Below are positions 51,703 through 60,386 of a stretch of 64,000 nucleotides of DNA, one piece after another. Positions within the stretch are counted from its first letter, which is position 1, and each line of letters opens with the position of its first letter. Below the pieces are notes generated by a model. It had not been told where the DNA came from. It did not search any database and saw nothing but the letters and a program-made list of their open reading frames with translations. This DNA is from Absicoccus intestinalis. GTDB lineage: Bacteria > Bacillota_I > Bacilli_A > Erysipelotrichales > Erysipelotrichaceae. Where the stretch lies: assembly GCF_033971885.1 (NCBI RefSeq), contig NZ_JALBUS010000001.1, positions 62,001 to 126,000 of the forward strand, written 5' to 3'. A program made the position numbers and the translations under genes.

Positions 51703-51831
51703 AAATGGGAGCTAGCGAAACTGGCTGAGAAAAGACTGTATGGTCTTGACCAATAACCTGATTTGGATAATGCCAACGTAGGGAAATACGCAAATATCGT
51801 GGGATACCCTTGTTGGTATGCCACTTTTTTT
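51703..51831 (+). promoter_or_regulatory. TPP riboswitch with terminator
   Basis: GGGAGCTAGC..GCTGAGA, ACCTGATTTGGATAATGCCA and CGTAGGGAA are the conserved thi-box elements (51707-51784). GTGGGATACC/GGTATGCCAC (51799-51824) with T7 forms the terminator, with one mismatch, just before the thiM ribosome binding site. TPP should repress the operon by early termination. Confidence 0.93.
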
Positions 51832-51845
51832 ATAAGGAGGATTTT

Positions 51846-52667
51846 ATGTTAGAAACTTGTTTAGAGAATGTACGTAATCACGGTGCATTGGTACACAACA
51901 TCACCAATTATGTCACGGTCAATGATGTGGCCAATGCCATTTTAGCTATTGGTGCCAGTCCAATCATGTCGGATGAGCCCGAAGATGTCGAAGATATCCA
52001 GACCATTTGTCAAGGTTTAAATATCAACATTGGTACATTAAATAGGCATTCCATTGAAGGCATGAAACGTGCAGGAAAAAAAGCCAATGAAATGGGGCAT
52101 GTCGTTTTATTGGATCCCGTAGGTGCAGGGGCTTCTCACTTACGAACCCAAACTGCTTTGGATCTCATCAAACAAATTCATTTTGATGTCATTCGCGGTA
52201 ATATTTCCGAAATCAAAACCTTAGCCTTGGGCACTTCAACGACACAAGGTGTGGATGCCAATGCCGCTGATGCCGTGATCGAAGAAAATTTAGGTGCGAT
52301 GGTTACTTTTGCCAAAAACTTTGCCAAAAGTCAAGAATGTATCATTGCCATTACCGGTGCCATTGATCTGGTTGCCGATGCCAATACGTGTTATGTGATT
52401 CGCAATGGCAAGCCGCAAATGGGCCAAATTACCGGAACCGGTTGTCAATTATCAGGAATCATGACCGCTTTCTTAGCTGCCAATCCAGACCATCCTTTGG
52501 AAGCTTGTGCTGCTGCGGTTTGTGACATGGGCTTGGCCGGTGAAATTGGCTATTCGCACTTAGCCGCTTATGAAGGCAACAGCACCTATCGCAATCGCAT
52601 CATTGATGCCCTCAATCAAATGACGACCACGCAATTTAAAGAAGGGGCCAAGTATGAAATCAAATAA
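51846..52667 (+). CDS. thiM: Hydroxyethylthiazole kinase
   Basis: Phosphorylates the thiazole alcohol for salvage. 273 residues from the ATG at 51846 with AAGGAGG; 12 earlier in-frame codons are within the terminator. VHNITNYVTVNDVANAILAI, ASPIMSDEPEDVED, LLDPVGAGASHLR, and the ATP-site TGTGCQLSGI near residue 200 are diagnostic. Overlaps thiE by 14 bases. Confidence 0.95.
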   Translation: MLETCLENVRNHGALVHNITNYVTVNDVANAILAIGASPIMSDEPEDVEDIQTICQGLNINIGTLNRHSIEGMKRAGKKANEMGHVVLLDPVGAGASHLRTQTALDLIKQIHFDVIRGNISEIKTLALGTSTTQGVDANAADAVIEENLGAMVTFAKNFAKSQECIIAITGAIDLVADANTCYVIRNGKPQMGQITGTGCQLSGIMTAFLAANPDHPLEACAAAVCDMGLAGEIGYSHLAAYEGNSTYRNRIIDALNQMTTTQFKEGAKYEIK

Positions 52668-53301
52668 CTATTTGGAACTCTATGCCGTGACCGATCGTCA
52701 TTGGTTGGGCAATCAAACGTTGTTGGAACAAGTCCAGGAAGCTTTGGATGGTGGGGCCACATGCATCCAACTTCGAGAAAAACAATTGGATGACAAAACC
52801 TTCTTACAAGAAGCCATTGAAATTCAAAAGTTGTGTAAACAATACCAAGTTCCTTTTATTGTCAATGACAATGTTGCAATTGCCAAAGACATACATGCGG
52901 ATGGCATTCATGTCGGCCAAAGCGATATGGAAGCCTTGGATGTAAGAAAAGCATTAGGCAACGATGTTATTTTAGGTGTATCCGCACAAACTGTAGAACA
53001 AGCTAAAAAAGCCGAAGCACATGGTGCGGATTATCTCGGTGTGGGTGCTGTCTTTCCCACTGGTTCTAAAGATGATGCGGAAGATGTCAGTTATGAGACC
53101 TTAAAAGCCATTTGCGAAGCCGTATCCATTCCGGTCATTGCGATTGGGGGCATCACCCAAGACAATGTCAAAGAATTAGCTGGTTCCGGTATTGTTGGCA
53201 TTGCCGTGATCAGTGCCATCTTTGCCCAACAACACATTACCCAAGCCACCAAAGACTTAAAACAAGCCACGGAGCAGATGTTAGATGATCGCCCTCTTTG
53301 A
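52654..53301 (+). CDS. thiE: Thiamine-phosphate synthase
   Basis: Couples HMP-PP and thiazole phosphate to thiamine phosphate. 215 residues, TIM barrel. LREKQLDDKTF, FIVNDNVAIAKD, GIHVGQSDM, GVGAVFPTGSKDDA and IAIGGITQDNV are all present, so it is active ThiE and not TenI. GAAGGGG precedes the ATG. Confidence 0.94.
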   Translation: MKSNNYLELYAVTDRHWLGNQTLLEQVQEALDGGATCIQLREKQLDDKTFLQEAIEIQKLCKQYQVPFIVNDNVAIAKDIHADGIHVGQSDMEALDVRKALGNDVILGVSAQTVEQAKKAEAHGADYLGVGAVFPTGSKDDAEDVSYETLKAICEAVSIPVIAIGGITQDNVKELAGSGIVGIAVISAIFAQQHITQATKDLKQATEQMLDDRPL

Positions 53302-53926
53302 TGTGGATGGTGTGATCTTGGATTCCATGGCCATTTGGGATGCATTGCCCCTACGATACATTCGATCCAAAGGCAAGAAGCCAAAACTCGATCTTGCCAA
53401 GATCATTGCACCAATGTCTTTAGAAGAATCGAGTTTGTATATGAAAGAACACTATCAACTCAATGAATCTTCCATCCAGATCCAACATGAAATCATTGAA
53501 ATGTTGGCAACGTATTATAAAGAAGAAGTGACATTAAAGCCAGGCATTGTATCGTGTCTACAAGCGTGTCAAGACCAACATATGCCCATGTATGTATTAT
53601 CCATTGGCGATGAAACCTTGATTAATGCAGCCTTCAAACGATTACATATTCGTTCTTATTTTCAAGCCATTTTTACGGTCATGGATAAACGAGATCCACA
53701 TATCTATACAAATGTAGCGAACACCTTACATGTCCAACCACAAGATCTTCTTGTGTTTGAAGATAGTTTAGATGCGATCCAATCGGCAAACCAAGCGGGT
53801 TGTACGACCATTGGCATTGCCGATCCATCCAACCAAGATAAACAAAAACTCATCCAATCTCGGGCCGATGATTTCGTGTCCGATCTGGAAGCGGTAGATT
53901 GGGGACACCACCTTTTATCGCTATAG
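53285..53926 (+). CDS. HAD hydrolase embedded in the thiamine operon
   Basis: 213 residues. Motif I is LFDVDGVILDS, motif II is LSIGD near residue 102, and motif IV is FEDSLDAIQSA near residue 158. It overlaps thiE by 17 bases and precedes thiD, so it is translated with the pathway enzymes. Thiamine phosphate phosphatase is the missing step when thiamine, not TMP, is the substrate of a pyrophosphokinase; this gene is a candidate. It could equally dephosphorylate HMP-P or a damaged intermediate. Confidence 0.85.
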   Translation: MIALFDVDGVILDSMAIWDALPLRYIRSKGKKPKLDLAKIIAPMSLEESSLYMKEHYQLNESSIQIQHEIIEMLATYYKEEVTLKPGIVSCLQACQDQHMPMYVLSIGDETLINAAFKRLHIRSYFQAIFTVMDKRDPHIYTNVANTLHVQPQDLLVFEDSLDAIQSANQAGCTTIGIADPSNQDKQKLIQSRADDFVSDLEAVDWGHHLLSL

Positions 53927-53951
53927 AAAATACATGCAAAGGAGGAATTTG

Positions 53952-54749
53952 ATGTTTACAGCATGTACGATCGCTGGTTCTGATTCCAGCGGAGGCGCCG
54001 GTATCCAAGCGGATATCAAAACTATGACAACCAATGGCGTATTTGCCACCAGTGCCATCACAGCTTTAACGGCGCAAAATACATTAGGGGTAACCGATAT
54101 TTTCAATGCCACCCCCGAATTTCTAGGCCATGAACTCGATGCCATCTTTACGGATATTTTTCCAGATGCCGTCAAAATTGGGATGGTTTCCAAACAAGAA
54201 TTGATTGAAACCATTGCCAACAAATTAAAGCAATATTCTGCCAACCATATTGTGGTCGATCCAGTCATGGTCGCAACCAGTGGAGCTCGTTTGATTGATG
54301 AAGCTGCCATTGATGCCCTAAAAACCAATCTATTGCCTTTAGCACTGGTTTGTACGCCAAATATTCCGGAAGCTGAATTATTAGCGAATATGTCCATTCA
54401 AAATGAAGCGGATATGGAAAAAGCCGCAAAAATCATTGAATCCACCTATGGATGTGCTTGTTTATGTAAAGGGGGGCATCAAATCAACGATGCCAATGAT
54501 GTCTTAGTTGAAAACGGCCAAATCCATTGGTTCTATGGCAAGCGAATTGATAATCCCAATACCCATGGTACGGGATGCACGTTATCCAGTGCCATTGCTT
54601 CCAATCTTGCCAAAGGATACAATTTGGAAACAGCGGTCAAACGTGCGAAAGATTATTTATCCAAAGCCTTAGCTGCCATGTTGGATCTAGGCCAAGGCCA
54701 AGGACCCATGAATCATATGTTTGACCTACAAGGAGAATTTGCCCAATGA
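53952..54749 (+). CDS. thiD: Hydroxymethylpyrimidine/phosphomethylpyrimidine kinase
   Basis: Two-step kinase making HMP-PP. 265 residues from the ATG at 53952 with AAAGGAGG. Ribokinase fold: TIAGSDSSGGAGIQADIKTM at the start, VVDPVMVATSG, TPNIPEAELL and NTHGTGCTLSSAIAS with the catalytic Asp/Gly loop. Overlaps the transporter gene by 4 bases. Confidence 0.95.
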   Translation: MFTACTIAGSDSSGGAGIQADIKTMTTNGVFATSAITALTAQNTLGVTDIFNATPEFLGHELDAIFTDIFPDAVKIGMVSKQELIETIANKLKQYSANHIVVDPVMVATSGARLIDEAAIDALKTNLLPLALVCTPNIPEAELLANMSIQNEADMEKAAKIIESTYGCACLCKGGHQINDANDVLVENGQIHWFYGKRIDNPNTHGTGCTLSSAIASNLAKGYNLETAVKRAKDYLSKALAAMLDLGQGQGPMNHMFDLQGEFAQ

Positions 54750-55894
54750 AACAAACCAGTAATTTTGAGAATGGATTGATCTGGTTTGGTGCTGCCATTT
54801 CCCTTGCCGAAATACTAACAGGTACCTATTTTGCTCCCCTTGGCTTTAGCAAAGGTCTATTGGCCATTATCATTGGTCATGTGATTGGTTGTATCTTATT
54901 GTTCTTATCCGGAGCGATTGGTGGAACGATGCGAAAAAGTGCCATGGAAAGTGTCAAAGTCTCTTTTGGCGAAAAAGGCGGCCAATTCTTTGCCGGTTTA
55001 AATGTGATCCAATTGGTCGGTTGGACCGCCATCATGATTTATGATGGAGCCTTAGCTGCCAATGGTATTTTAGCCAATGGCCAATGGTTTTGGGCCCTTT
55101 TGATTGGTGCTTTGATCATTGTTTGGTTATTGTTAGGAATTACCAATTTAGGCAAGGTCAATACCATCACCATGATGGCCTTATTCATCCTAACCATTGT
55201 ATTGAGCTTTACCGTTTTTAAAAATACCGGCATATCCACCCAAACCAGTGATGTCTTATCTTTTGGATCCGCCGTTGAATTATCGGTTGCGATGCCCCTT
55301 TCTTGGTTACCTTTGATCAGTGATTACACCAAGGAAGCCAAAAAGCCCATTCAAGCAACGGCTGTAAGCAGCATTGCCTATGGATTGACATCTTGTTGGA
55401 TGTATATGATTGGGATGGGCGCCGCCATTTATACCCAACAAAGTGATATTGCCCAAATTCTTTTAAAAGCCGGATTTGGTGTCATTGGCCTTTTGATCAT
55501 TGTCTTATCCACCGTAACCACCACGTTTTTGGATGCTTATTCGGCTGGTATTTCCACCCAAGCCATCAAAGAAGATTGGGATGGATCTAAGATTGCGATC
55601 GGAGTGACCATCATTGGTGTGATCGGTGCCATCCTCTTCCCAATGGATGATATCACCAATTTCTTATATTTCATTGGCTCAGTTTTTGCCCCCATGATTG
55701 CCATCCAAATTGCGGATTATTTCCTATTGAAACATCAAACCAACCATAAACCAAATATGATCATCTGGATCATTGGTTTCATTCTCTACCGCTGTTTGAT
55801 GCATATCGACTTCATTCTAGGAAATACCTTCCCAGATATGTTAATCACCATCCTGTTGTGTGTCCTGATCAATAAAGTAATGAAAAAGAACTAA
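54746..55894 (+). CDS. cytX: Hydroxymethylpyrimidine transporter, CytX-like (NCS1 family)
   Basis: 382 residues, about twelve membrane segments. The N-terminus WFGAAISLAEILTGTYFAPL and AMPLSWLPLISDYT are typical of CytX, the NCS1 permease of thiamine operons. Predicted to bring in HMP for ThiD. Last gene of the operon; no thiC, thiG or thiI is seen, so the unit supports salvage. Confidence 0.9.
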   Translation: MKQTSNFENGLIWFGAAISLAEILTGTYFAPLGFSKGLLAIIIGHVIGCILLFLSGAIGGTMRKSAMESVKVSFGEKGGQFFAGLNVIQLVGWTAIMIYDGALAANGILANGQWFWALLIGALIIVWLLLGITNLGKVNTITMMALFILTIVLSFTVFKNTGISTQTSDVLSFGSAVELSVAMPLSWLPLISDYTKEAKKPIQATAVSSIAYGLTSCWMYMIGMGAAIYTQQSDIAQILLKAGFGVIGLLIIVLSTVTTTFLDAYSAGISTQAIKEDWDGSKIAIGVTIIGVIGAILFPMDDITNFLYFIGSVFAPMIAIQIADYFLLKHQTNHKPNMIIWIIGFILYRCLMHIDFILGNTFPDMLITILLCVLINKVMKKN

Positions 55895-55921
55895 CCCCAA
55901 TCGATAGATTGGGGCTTATTT
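55895..55921 (+). terminator. Terminator of the thiamine operon
   Basis: CCCCAATC / GATTGGGG (55895-55902 and 55907-55914), loop GATA, T-rich after, directly behind the cytX stop. Confidence 0.82.
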
Positions 55922-56180
55922 GATTTTTTTCATGTTTATGGAATTTCACCTTGCTATTAAATCTTCAAATACTAAAAAATATCACCATCGTTAGGATATG
56001 TTAGGATATATTATTATTATATTTTCATAATGGTGGTATCAATGAAAATAAATATATTAAATTCGTGTGTTTGTTTCCTCATTAATTACGATATGCATGG
56101 AAATTACTGATGCAATATATTACTTTATCGAAGACATATCCTCAAAAAAATAAAATACAATTAGATCACAAAACCATTTT
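55922..56180. other. AT-rich intergenic region after the thiamine operon
   Basis: No gene seen. A tandem TTAGGATAT (about 55991-56010) and distant CACCATCG/TGGTGG pairing are the only visible structure. No terminator for the minus-strand PTS operon was found. Base composition becomes AT-richer here and stays so to about 61.5 kb. Confidence 0.4.
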
Positions 56181-56594
56181 CTATCTACTAGTCGTTGTTG
56201 ATTGCAACATAAGAAAGGATAAATTTTCTTTATGCCACGGACAACCAATCACATTTTTATGAACTTTAAACACTATATCTCCATTGGATGATGTAATGAT
56301 CATTTTTATATGCGTTAAATGAATCTTCAAGTGGATTTGTATTGAATTCATAGGTAAAAAAATCAAAGTATCCGGTAATAATTGACCATCATTATCATCA
56401 ATGGCAATGATTGTCAAACCTTCATTATTTAAATGGAGAATGTGATCTTTCATGACATACATGGTGCTTCCCAAACCATTTTTATATGCTCCAACCGAAG
56501 GTTGAAGCGTTGCATAAATCGAACCATGTCCTGCATATGCAATCTGATTTGCAAATAAGATGTTTTTGATATCGTCCTCTTTCATATTGATCAT
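56181..56594 (-). CDS. Uncharacterised protein at the end of a mannose-family PTS operon
   Basis: 137 residues, no hydrophobic segment, rich in beta-type stretches (GLGSTMYVMKDHILHLNNEG, LTIIAIDDNDGQLL). I recognise no domain. It overlaps the EIIA gene by 4 bases (ATGA), so it is coupled to it; a second ATG three codons later is also possible. Similar small proteins trail some sugar PTS operons, but a function cannot be given. Confidence 0.65.
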   Translation of the reverse strand: MINMKEDDIKNILFANQIAYAGHGSIYATLQPSVGAYKNGLGSTMYVMKDHILHLNNEGLTIIAIDDNDGQLLPDTLIFLPMNSIQIHLKIHLTHIKMIITSSNGDIVFKVHKNVIGCPWHKENLSFLMLQSTTTSR

Positions 56595-57022
56595 TTCTCT
56601 TTCGCTATTTTCGATTGTCGATATATATCAACGAAATCTTGAATGCCTTCTCGCCCCACATTTATGATCTCATCAGAAGATATATTTCTTTCACGAGATG
56701 CCAAGAATTCCATGACCATTGGCAAATTCATTCCAGTAATAATATCAACTTTGTTTGCCATCTTAGTATCTTTTATAAGAACACTGCTGCAATTACATGG
56801 AGAGCCAAATAACAAATCACAAAAAATTACAACTCCATCGCCTGTATCAACTTGACTCACCGCTTTTTGAATACGTTGAATGAATAACGGAATTTCCTCG
56901 CCGGGTAATAAACATAAAGCCTGCACTTGACTTAATTGACCATTAAATAATTCCAATGAGTCTAATAATCCATCAGCCATTTTTCCATGACTCGCTAAAA
57001 TAATACCTTTCAATATTTGCAC
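56591..57022 (-). CDS. PTS EIIA, mannose family
   Basis: 143 residues. His12 in ILASHGKMADG is the phosphorylation site, followed by VVIFCDLLFGSPCNCS and ITGMNLPMVME, the mannose-family EIIA fold. It is separated from EIID by 49 bases that contain a strong hairpin. Phosphorylated by HPr and donates to the EIIB at 58696-59172. Confidence 0.88.
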   Translation of the reverse strand: MQILKGIILASHGKMADGLLDSLELFNGQLSQVQALCLLPGEEIPLFIQRIQKAVSQVDTGDGVVIFCDLLFGSPCNCSSVLIKDTKMANKVDIITGMNLPMVMEFLASRERNISSDEIINVGREGIQDFVDIYRQSKIAKEK

Positions 57023-57043
57023 CTCTTTTCTTTAACCAAAATC

Positions 57044-57063
57044 CGGGAATCCAAAGATTCCCG
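57044..57063 (-). other. Intra-operon hairpin between EIID and EIIA genes
   Basis: CGGGAATC / GATTCCCG with a 4-base loop, perfect, followed by only four T on the minus strand. It is more likely an attenuator or RNA-stability element than a full terminator. Confidence 0.6.
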
Positions 57064-57071
57064 AAATCTAG

Positions 57072-57893
57072 TTAAAACAATCCAATAGCAGCCGTAACAA
57101 TACCAAAAACCAATGTAATTAAAACCAATTTTGCTACACTAACATGTTTTTTACTTATCAAAAAATAGTAAATTAATAATACCGATAAGGAAAGAATGCC
57201 TGGCATAATGCCATCGATTTTATCTTGCACACTTAAAGTAGCTTTATCAAAATGTGCAGTAATAGCTACACTTAGATTTACCATAGAGGCTGTTAGAGCA
57301 CCCATCATTGTCATTCCCAAAATATTAGCGCCTTCTATCACATCCGTCATTAGTGATGAAGATAAAACGTCTTTGATAGCTGAACGTCCTTTTTGATAAG
57401 TTAATTTTGTTAAAACAATGAGTTCACCGAGTGTGTACATCGTTCCTAACAATAAGAGCCAGAATCCAGCAATGGAACCACTCTTTGCCAATGAACAAGA
57501 AGCTAAAATAAATAATGTTGTGATCGTACCTGCTGAAAAAGAATCACCAAATGCTGCAACAGGTCCCATCAATCCTGTTTTAATTGATACAATGGCACTG
57601 CCTGGAATCTTATCAGGATGATTGGCTTTTTCTTCTTCCATAGCCAATGTTGTTCCTAAAATCAAACCACCTGCAGTAGCGTTCGTATTGAATAATTCCA
57701 AATGTCTTTGTAATGCTGCAATATAGTCTTCTTCATTTGGATATAATTTTTTCAAAGCTGGCATAATCGAGTAAGTATAAGCAATAGATTGCATACGCTC
57801 ATAATTTAAAGACATCTCCGTCGAAATATACCATCTGCGAATAGCTCGATTGATGTCTTTTTTCGTTAACGTGATTTTCTTTTCTTCAGTCAT
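57072..57893 (-). CDS. PTS EIID, mannose family
   Basis: 273 residues. The EIID pattern is clear: RRWYISTEMSLNYERMQSIA, YTYSIMPALKKLYPNEED, FNTNATAGGLILGTTLAMEE, SIKTGLMGPVAAFGDSFSAG. Hydrophobic C-terminal segments anchor it beside EIIC. Four bases separate it from the EIIC stop. Sugar specificity is unknown. Confidence 0.92.
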   Translation of the reverse strand: MTEEKKITLTKKDINRAIRRWYISTEMSLNYERMQSIAYTYSIMPALKKLYPNEEDYIAALQRHLELFNTNATAGGLILGTTLAMEEEKANHPDKIPGSAIVSIKTGLMGPVAAFGDSFSAGTITTLFILASCSLAKSGSIAGFWLLLLGTMYTLGELIVLTKLTYQKGRSAIKDVLSSSLMTDVIEGANILGMTMMGALTASMVNLSVAITAHFDKATLSVQDKIDGIMPGILSLSVLLIYYFLISKKHVSVAKLVLITLVFGIVTAAIGLF

Positions 57894-57897
57894 TCTT

Positions 57898-58662
57898 CTA
57901 TGCTCCTTCCTTTGCTCGATCTCGTTTAGCCATTACAATCAAGAAAGCTGCACAACCTGCTAGTAACCCTGCCGTTAAGCTATTCAATCCCATAGATTTA
58001 ACCAATATAAACCCGATAATAGTGTAAGGAATCATCTTTGGCTTCCCAATCATATTCATAATTAATGCAAATCCAATTGCAGGCATAACACCACCAGCAA
58101 CTTCCAGTCCATGCATGACCCATGTTGGAACATTGTTCATAAAAGCTAACATGGCATTTTGACCAAACATTACAACTAAAAATACGGGTAGGAATAATAA
58201 TGGCAATTCAATTAATGGTGGATAAATGATTGCACAACGTGTCAATCCTGCAGAATCTCCTCGAGCCGCACAAGCATCTGCACGGTGAACAAAAATTACA
58301 TTGATCATTTTCCGAAGATTTGTGACAAATGATCCTACTAATCCCATTGGAACAGCAAATGCAATCGCTTGTTCTGCCGATAAACCAGTGGCTAAAGCAA
58401 TAGGTATGACGGTTGTTGCTGCTAAAGCCGAATCTGTTGGCAAATTGCCTCCTGGTGCTATAATTCCAGCAAAAGCTGCAGCAATACCGCCTCCAATAAT
58501 TAATCCTCGCGTTAAGTCTCCATAAATTAATCCAGCAACAACACCTACAACAATAGGACTGGCAATGAAGAAGAAGGCAAAATATCCACCAATCATTCCT
58601 CGGGCAATCCAATACATCAAGCCCATTACAATTGCCATAATCACTAATGTACTTCCACTCAT
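57898..58662 (-). CDS. PTS EIIC, mannose/sorbose family
   Basis: 254 residues, almost fully hydrophobic. GLIYGDLTRGLIIGGGIAAA near residue 50 and PGGNLPTDSALAATTVIPIA near residue 70-90 are the EIIC signatures of the sorbose type. It forms the substrate channel with EIID. Preceded by AAGGAGA. Confidence 0.9.
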   Translation of the reverse strand: MSGSTLVIMAIVMGLMYWIARGMIGGYFAFFFIASPIVVGVVAGLIYGDLTRGLIIGGGIAAAFAGIIAPGGNLPTDSALAATTVIPIALATGLSAEQAIAFAVPMGLVGSFVTNLRKMINVIFVHRADACAARGDSAGLTRCAIIYPPLIELPLLFLPVFLVVMFGQNAMLAFMNNVPTWVMHGLEVAGGVMPAIGFALIMNMIGKPKMIPYTIIGFILVKSMGLNSLTAGLLAGCAAFLIVMAKRDRAKEGA

Positions 58663-58695
58663 TTTCTTCTCTCCTTTCTTAAAGACAAATGATCA

Positions 58696-59172
58696 TTAAA
58701 ATACTTTTTTCTCAATTGATTTCAATTCAATAGCATCATTTTCAGGAATTGGTTGTAAAAATACATGTACTCCGCTTGCTTGCATTTCTTCTAATTTTTT
58801 ATATTCGGATTGGGAAAGAGCGACTCCTTGTAATACTGTCTTTCGATTGGTCGCATTTTCAATAGCACCAACATTCAATTCTGGTAATACTAATCCATTT
58901 TTCCATGCATTATATGCTGCATTTACATCTTTAAAAATTAATAGAACTTTATCATTTTTTGCATCAATTGCTTTTTGAATATCTGATATTCTAACAATAT
59001 CTACATCTTTTTGTGGTACTGCCATGCGATAGATATCACCCATAAAATCATCTTCAACTAAAGCATCATCAGCTAGAATCAAACGATCCACTGGACGAAA
59101 TTTGATCCACTTCGCCACAATCTGGCCATGAACCATTCGATAATCAATACGCACCATTTTTAAAACTCCCAT
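58696..59172 (-). CDS. PTS EIIB, mannose family
   Basis: 158 residues. His15 in RIDYRMVHGQIVAKW is the phosphorylation site. LILADDALVEDDFMGDIYRM and the remainder match EIIB. A different protein from the orphan EIIB beside nagA. AAGGAG precedes the ATG. Confidence 0.9.
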   Translation of the reverse strand: MGVLKMVRIDYRMVHGQIVAKWIKFRPVDRLILADDALVEDDFMGDIYRMAVPQKDVDIVRISDIQKAIDAKNDKVLLIFKDVNAAYNAWKNGLVLPELNVGAIENATNRKTVLQGVALSQSEYKKLEEMQASGVHVFLQPIPENDAIELKSIEKKVF

Positions 59173-59201
59173 AATGCATGCTCCTTTCTAATTTTCTTTA
59201 C

Positions 59202-60227
59202 TCATTTTCGCCTCTCTATTTTTACTGCCTGATGGATAGAAGCACTTTTATGTACGGCTTCTGCGATCAATTCAGCTTCCAATCCATCGTTTAAATCTGC
59301 ATAAAACGGCTTATCATTTAAAATACAATCTACAAAATCATTCAATGGTTCAATTCCAAATCCCATAGGTCGACCATTTGCGTTTTGAATAAAGCAAACA
59401 TTTGGTGTTGTTTGTTTTTGATCATCAAAAAATTCCACACCTCGTTTTTGCGAATCAACACGAATCATTTCATTCTCGCATAAAATCTCTGTACATCCAT
59501 CATCTGCTTTTGCAAATCCATTCGGTAATATCCAAGCATTTTCAACCGTCCAAGTACAACCATTTTCAAATGTCAAATTAGCAGTGATCGTATCCCACGT
59601 ATCTACCCCTTTTGACTGTAAAATACCTTTATGACCAACGGCATAAACTTCAGTTACATCACAATTCATATAATATCGAATCAGATCATAACAATGTGTA
59701 CCTACAAAATGAACAGGACTAGAATCTGCCGCCCATTTTAACCAACACAATGCCACATCATAAATATTATCCATACGCATATAGCCACGAATCGGTGCTC
59801 CCGTTGATTTATCCATTAATTTATTTTTTACAGCGATACTCGCTGGATCCCAACGTTTATGATAATCCACCATAACTCTGACATGTGCTTCTTTCGCTGC
59901 ATCTATGATTTCATAGGCATCTTCTGACGAAGTGGCCAATGGCTTTTCTACCAATACATCTTTACCATGGTGTATTGCCGATAAGACTGGTTCTTTATGA
60001 TATGGATCTGGTGTAGCTACTGAAACAGCATCAATATCCATAGAATCTAACATCTCATCCACATCATTATAAGTGGCCACCTTATAATCTCTTTCAACTG
60101 CATCTGTGATTTGTTTATTTTTATCACAGACCGCTACCAGCTCTGCATTCGGATTCCAGGTATACGCATTTAAATGATTGCGCCCATAAAGTCCTGCACC
60201 AACTACTGCAACTTTTAACTTTTGCAT
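59202..60227 (-). CDS. Gfo/Idh/MocA-family oxidoreductase
   Basis: 341 residues. An N-terminal Rossmann fold (VAVVGAGLYGRNHLNAY), VATPDPYHKEPV, the catalytic EKPLA and a C-terminal domain with GTHCYDLIRYY are typical of NAD(P)-linked sugar or inositol dehydrogenases. It is first in the operon with the mannose-type PTS, so its substrate is probably the sugar or sugar acid that enters through it. The SD is weak (GAGGG about 13 bases away). No kinase or aldolase follows, so the pathway beyond is not visible. Confidence 0.87.
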   Translation of the reverse strand: MQKLKVAVVGAGLYGRNHLNAYTWNPNAELVAVCDKNKQITDAVERDYKVATYNDVDEMLDSMDIDAVSVATPDPYHKEPVLSAIHHGKDVLVEKPLATSSEDAYEIIDAAKEAHVRVMVDYHKRWDPASIAVKNKLMDKSTGAPIRGYMRMDNIYDVALCWLKWAADSSPVHFVGTHCYDLIRYYMNCDVTEVYAVGHKGILQSKGVDTWDTITANLTFENGCTWTVENAWILPNGFAKADDGCTEILCENEMIRVDSQKRGVEFFDDQKQTTPNVCFIQNANGRPMGFGIEPLNDFVDCILNDKPFYADLNDGLEAELIAEAVHKSASIHQAVKIERRK

Positions 60228-60253
60228 AATTAACTTTGACCCTCACTTTCATA

Positions 60254-60331
60254 TGTAGTTTTACTACATAAAATATATCATAAATGTAGTTATACAACAA
60301 TATTAAATTGTAAAAATGTAGTATTACTACC
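60254..60331 (-). promoter_or_regulatory. Promoter with three phased RpiR-type operators
   Basis: TGTAGTTTTACTACA (60254-60268), TGTAGTTATACAACA (60285-60299) and TGTAGTATTACTACC (60317-60331) share TGTAGT-N3-ACTACA and are 31 and 32 bases apart, about three helical turns. The minus-strand promoter TTGTTG (60295-60300), 17 bases, TATATT (60272-60277) lies among them, so bound regulator would block RNA polymerase. Confidence 0.75.
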
Positions 60332-60339
60332 AAAAAATA

Positions 60340-60362
60340 CTCTGATCAAACATTGATCAGAG
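60340..60362 (-). terminator. Terminator of the RpiR-family gene
   Basis: CTCTGATCAA / TTGATCAGAG (60340-60349 and 60353-60362), perfect 10-bp stem, 3-base loop, T-rich after on the minus strand. Confidence 0.82.
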
Positions 60363-60386
60363 CTCATATCCTTAAAAAATAGCATT

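Noticed and set aside
55991..56010. Tandem TTAGGATAT repeat as a CRISPR or attachment site.
   Set aside because: Only two short copies without spacers or integrase gene.
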